Assembly (NCBI RefSeq): GCF_017183135.1
Contig: NZ_JADDXW010000009.1
Location: 1 to 64,000, forward strand
Direction: 5' to 3'
From: Aurantimonas marina
Lineage (GTDB): Bacteria; Pseudomonadota; Alphaproteobacteria; Rhizobiales; Rhizobiaceae
DNA: 64,000 bases
The notes under the pieces: generated by a model
Told to the model about the DNA's origin: nothing
The model's input: the letters and a program-made list of their open reading frames with translations, nothing else
Database searches by the model: none
In this document: one piece after another, positions 62,947 to 64,000 of the stretch
Numbering within the stretch: the first letter of the stretch is position 1
How the letters are laid out: every line of letters starts with the position of its first letter
Made by a program: the position numbers and the translations under genes

Positions 62947-63785
62947 TGCCGATCGAATCTCCCTTTCCCCCATTTGATCCCGGCAAGCCCGACATTGAAG
63001 ACGGGCCGGTCCGCCGTCGTATTCCATTTCGCCACATCGTGCCGAACCTCATCACCATCTTGTCGATCTGCGCCGGGATGACCGGCATCCGGCTGGCTTT
63101 CGAGGGTCAGTTCGAGTTCGCCGTTGGAATGGTGCTCGGCGCGGCGTTTTTGGACGGCATCGACGGCCGTGTCGCACGGCTTCTCAAAGGTCAAAGCCGC
63201 TTCGGCGCCGAAATGGATTCCCTCGCCGACATCGTCAATTTCGGCGTCGCGCCAGGTCTCGTGTTGTATGCTTATATGCTCAACGAAGCCGGAGCCTTCG
63301 GCTGGATCGCGGCATTGCTCTATGCAAGCGCCTGCGCACTCAGACTCGCCCGCTTCAACACCATGCTCGACGACCCGAAGCGTCCCAAATGGCATTCGGC
63401 GTTCTTTGTCGGCGTTCCGGCACCGGCCGGTGCCGGCCTCGCCATGTTTCCCGTATATCTGAGCTTTTCCGGTCTGGATCTCGGCTTTCCCGAGATCACG
63501 GCGACGATCGCGTCGGTCTATCTCGTGTTCATCGGACTGTTGATGTCGAGCCGCTTGCCGACTTGGTCGGGCAAGGGTGCCGGCCTTCGGGTGCCGCGCG
63601 ACTACGCCATTCCTATCATCCTCGCCTTTGTTCTCTACGTCGCGCTTTTGCTCAGCTTCTTCTGGGAGACGCTGTCGGTCACGGCGATCGTGTACTTCGT
63701 CTCGATCGGCTTTTCGGTTCGGGCGTTCGGCAAGCGGGCGAAACGCGAGACTCGCTCGGCGGCGGATCAGGCGGGGTCGCGGTAG
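62946..63785 (+). CDS. pssA: CDP-diacylglycerol-serine O-phosphatidyltransferase
   Basis: PssA makes phosphatidylserine from CDP-diacylglycerol and serine, supplying Psd. The 279-residue membrane protein has eight hydrophobic segments and the CDP-alcohol phosphotransferase motif FLDGIDGRVARLLKG-QSRFGAEMDSLAD near residue 65-90 (D..DG..AR........G...D...D). ATG 62946 overlaps the psd stop by one base (TGATG); ATG 62925 would add seven residues. The 3' end overlaps a convergent SDR gene by 19 bases. Confidence 0.94.
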   Translation: MPIESPFPPFDPGKPDIEDGPVRRRIPFRHIVPNLITILSICAGMTGIRLAFEGQFEFAVGMVLGAAFLDGIDGRVARLLKGQSRFGAEMDSLADIVNFGVAPGLVLYAYMLNEAGAFGWIAALLYASACALRLARFNTMLDDPKRPKWHSAFFVGVPAPAGAGLAMFPVYLSFSGLDLGFPEITATIASVYLVFIGLLMSSRLPTWSGKGAGLRVPRDYAIPIILAFVLYVALLLSFFWETLSVTAIVYFVSIGFSVRAFGKRAKRETRSAADQAGSR

Positions 63786-64000
63786 TCCAGGAAGCGGTCT
63801 TCGCGCACATCGAACAGCTTGCCGGTCTCGACGACGTTCGGGAAGGCGAGGGGCACGATCTTCGCCGCCACCTCGCGGGCGGTCGGCAGCGTCTTCGGAT
63901 CCTCGCCCGGCATCGCCTGCGCCCGCATGGCGGTGCGCGTCGCGCCCGGATTGACCGAATTGACCCGAAGCGGCAGGTTCATCGTTTCGTTCGCCCAGGA
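63767..64000 (-). CDS. Short-chain dehydrogenase, C-terminal part, cut by the window edge
   Basis: The minus frame is open to the window end. It reads RVNSVNPGATRTAMRAQAMP, the typical SDR region after the catalytic Lys, then VPLAFPNVVETGKLFDVRED and ends RFLDYRDPA. Members with this tail are about 240-residue SDRs close to YciK and to oxidoreductases of rhizobia. The N-terminal NAD site and the active site lie outside the window. Confidence 0.8.
   Translation of the reverse strand, partial: SWANETMNLPLRVNSVNPGATRTAMRAQAMPGEDPKTLPTAREVAAKIVPLAFPNVVETGKLFDVREDRFLDYRDPA

Overview
The window is GC-rich chromosomal DNA from an alphaproteobacterium, most likely order Hyphomicrobiales (rhizobia and relatives). 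The basis is the gene content and protein character: a short Psd followed by PssA, a second-type GltX, class II DAHP synthase, a MaeB-type malic enzyme with a phosphotransacetylase domain, an Mla-type transporter with a STAS-fused permease, and an Atm1-like ABC exporter. I cannot name a genus from sequence alone. Most genes follow each other closely, often with 1-4 base overlaps.

Left part (1-8.1 kb): an export operon (signal-peptide protein, tandem-NBD ABC ATPase, large FtsX-type permease), a truncated glycosyltransferase, then gnd and zwf of the oxidative pentose phosphate pathway. After zwf the sequence decays into a frameshifted, truncated HAD phosphatase and fragments of two IS3-type transposases (7.9-8.6 kb).

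Accessory block 1 (8.6-18.6 kb, ending at the 3' end of a tRNA-Val): a GntR/FCD regulator, two MmgE/PrpD proteins each paired with a beta-decarboxylating dehydrogenase of the isocitrate/isopropylmalate/tartrate family, a four-domain rhodanese, a PdxA-like dehydrogenase and a decayed SDR. Three sites of the form TTGTyAACAr lie in its promoter regions and match the TnGTnnACnA type of FadR-like operator, so this looks like one regulon for an unidentified hydroxy-carboxylic acid.

Housekeeping core (18.7-42.6 kb): gph, rpiA, a DUF2059 protein, glutathione reductase, gamma-glutamylcyclotransferase, class II DAHP synthase, GFA and LigB-like proteins, DedA, nadE, an MFS transporter, gltX, maeB, an LpxH-like phosphatase with a glycosyltransferase, a DgcA-like epimerase, and an Mla-type lipid transporter operon whose MlaD carries a 96-residue tandem repeat.

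Accessory block 2 (43.8-57.3 kb): a tripartite tricarboxylate transporter (SBP plus small and large membrane subunits), an SDR lacking the classical catalytic Ser and Tyr, a third MmgE/PrpD protein, a TrmB-type regulator, an enolase-superfamily enzyme, a carboxyltransferase, an ADP-forming acyl-CoA ligase, a biotin carboxylase and a stand-alone 73-residue biotin carrier. Together they suggest uptake of a carboxylate, isomerisation or dehydration, CoA activation and biotin-dependent carboxylation. The substrate is unknown. This block is the best candidate for an undescribed pathway.

Right end (57.6-64 kb): a LysM envelope protein, an Atm1-like ABC exporter, psd and pssA of phosphatidylethanolamine synthesis, and the C-terminus of an SDR cut by the window edge.
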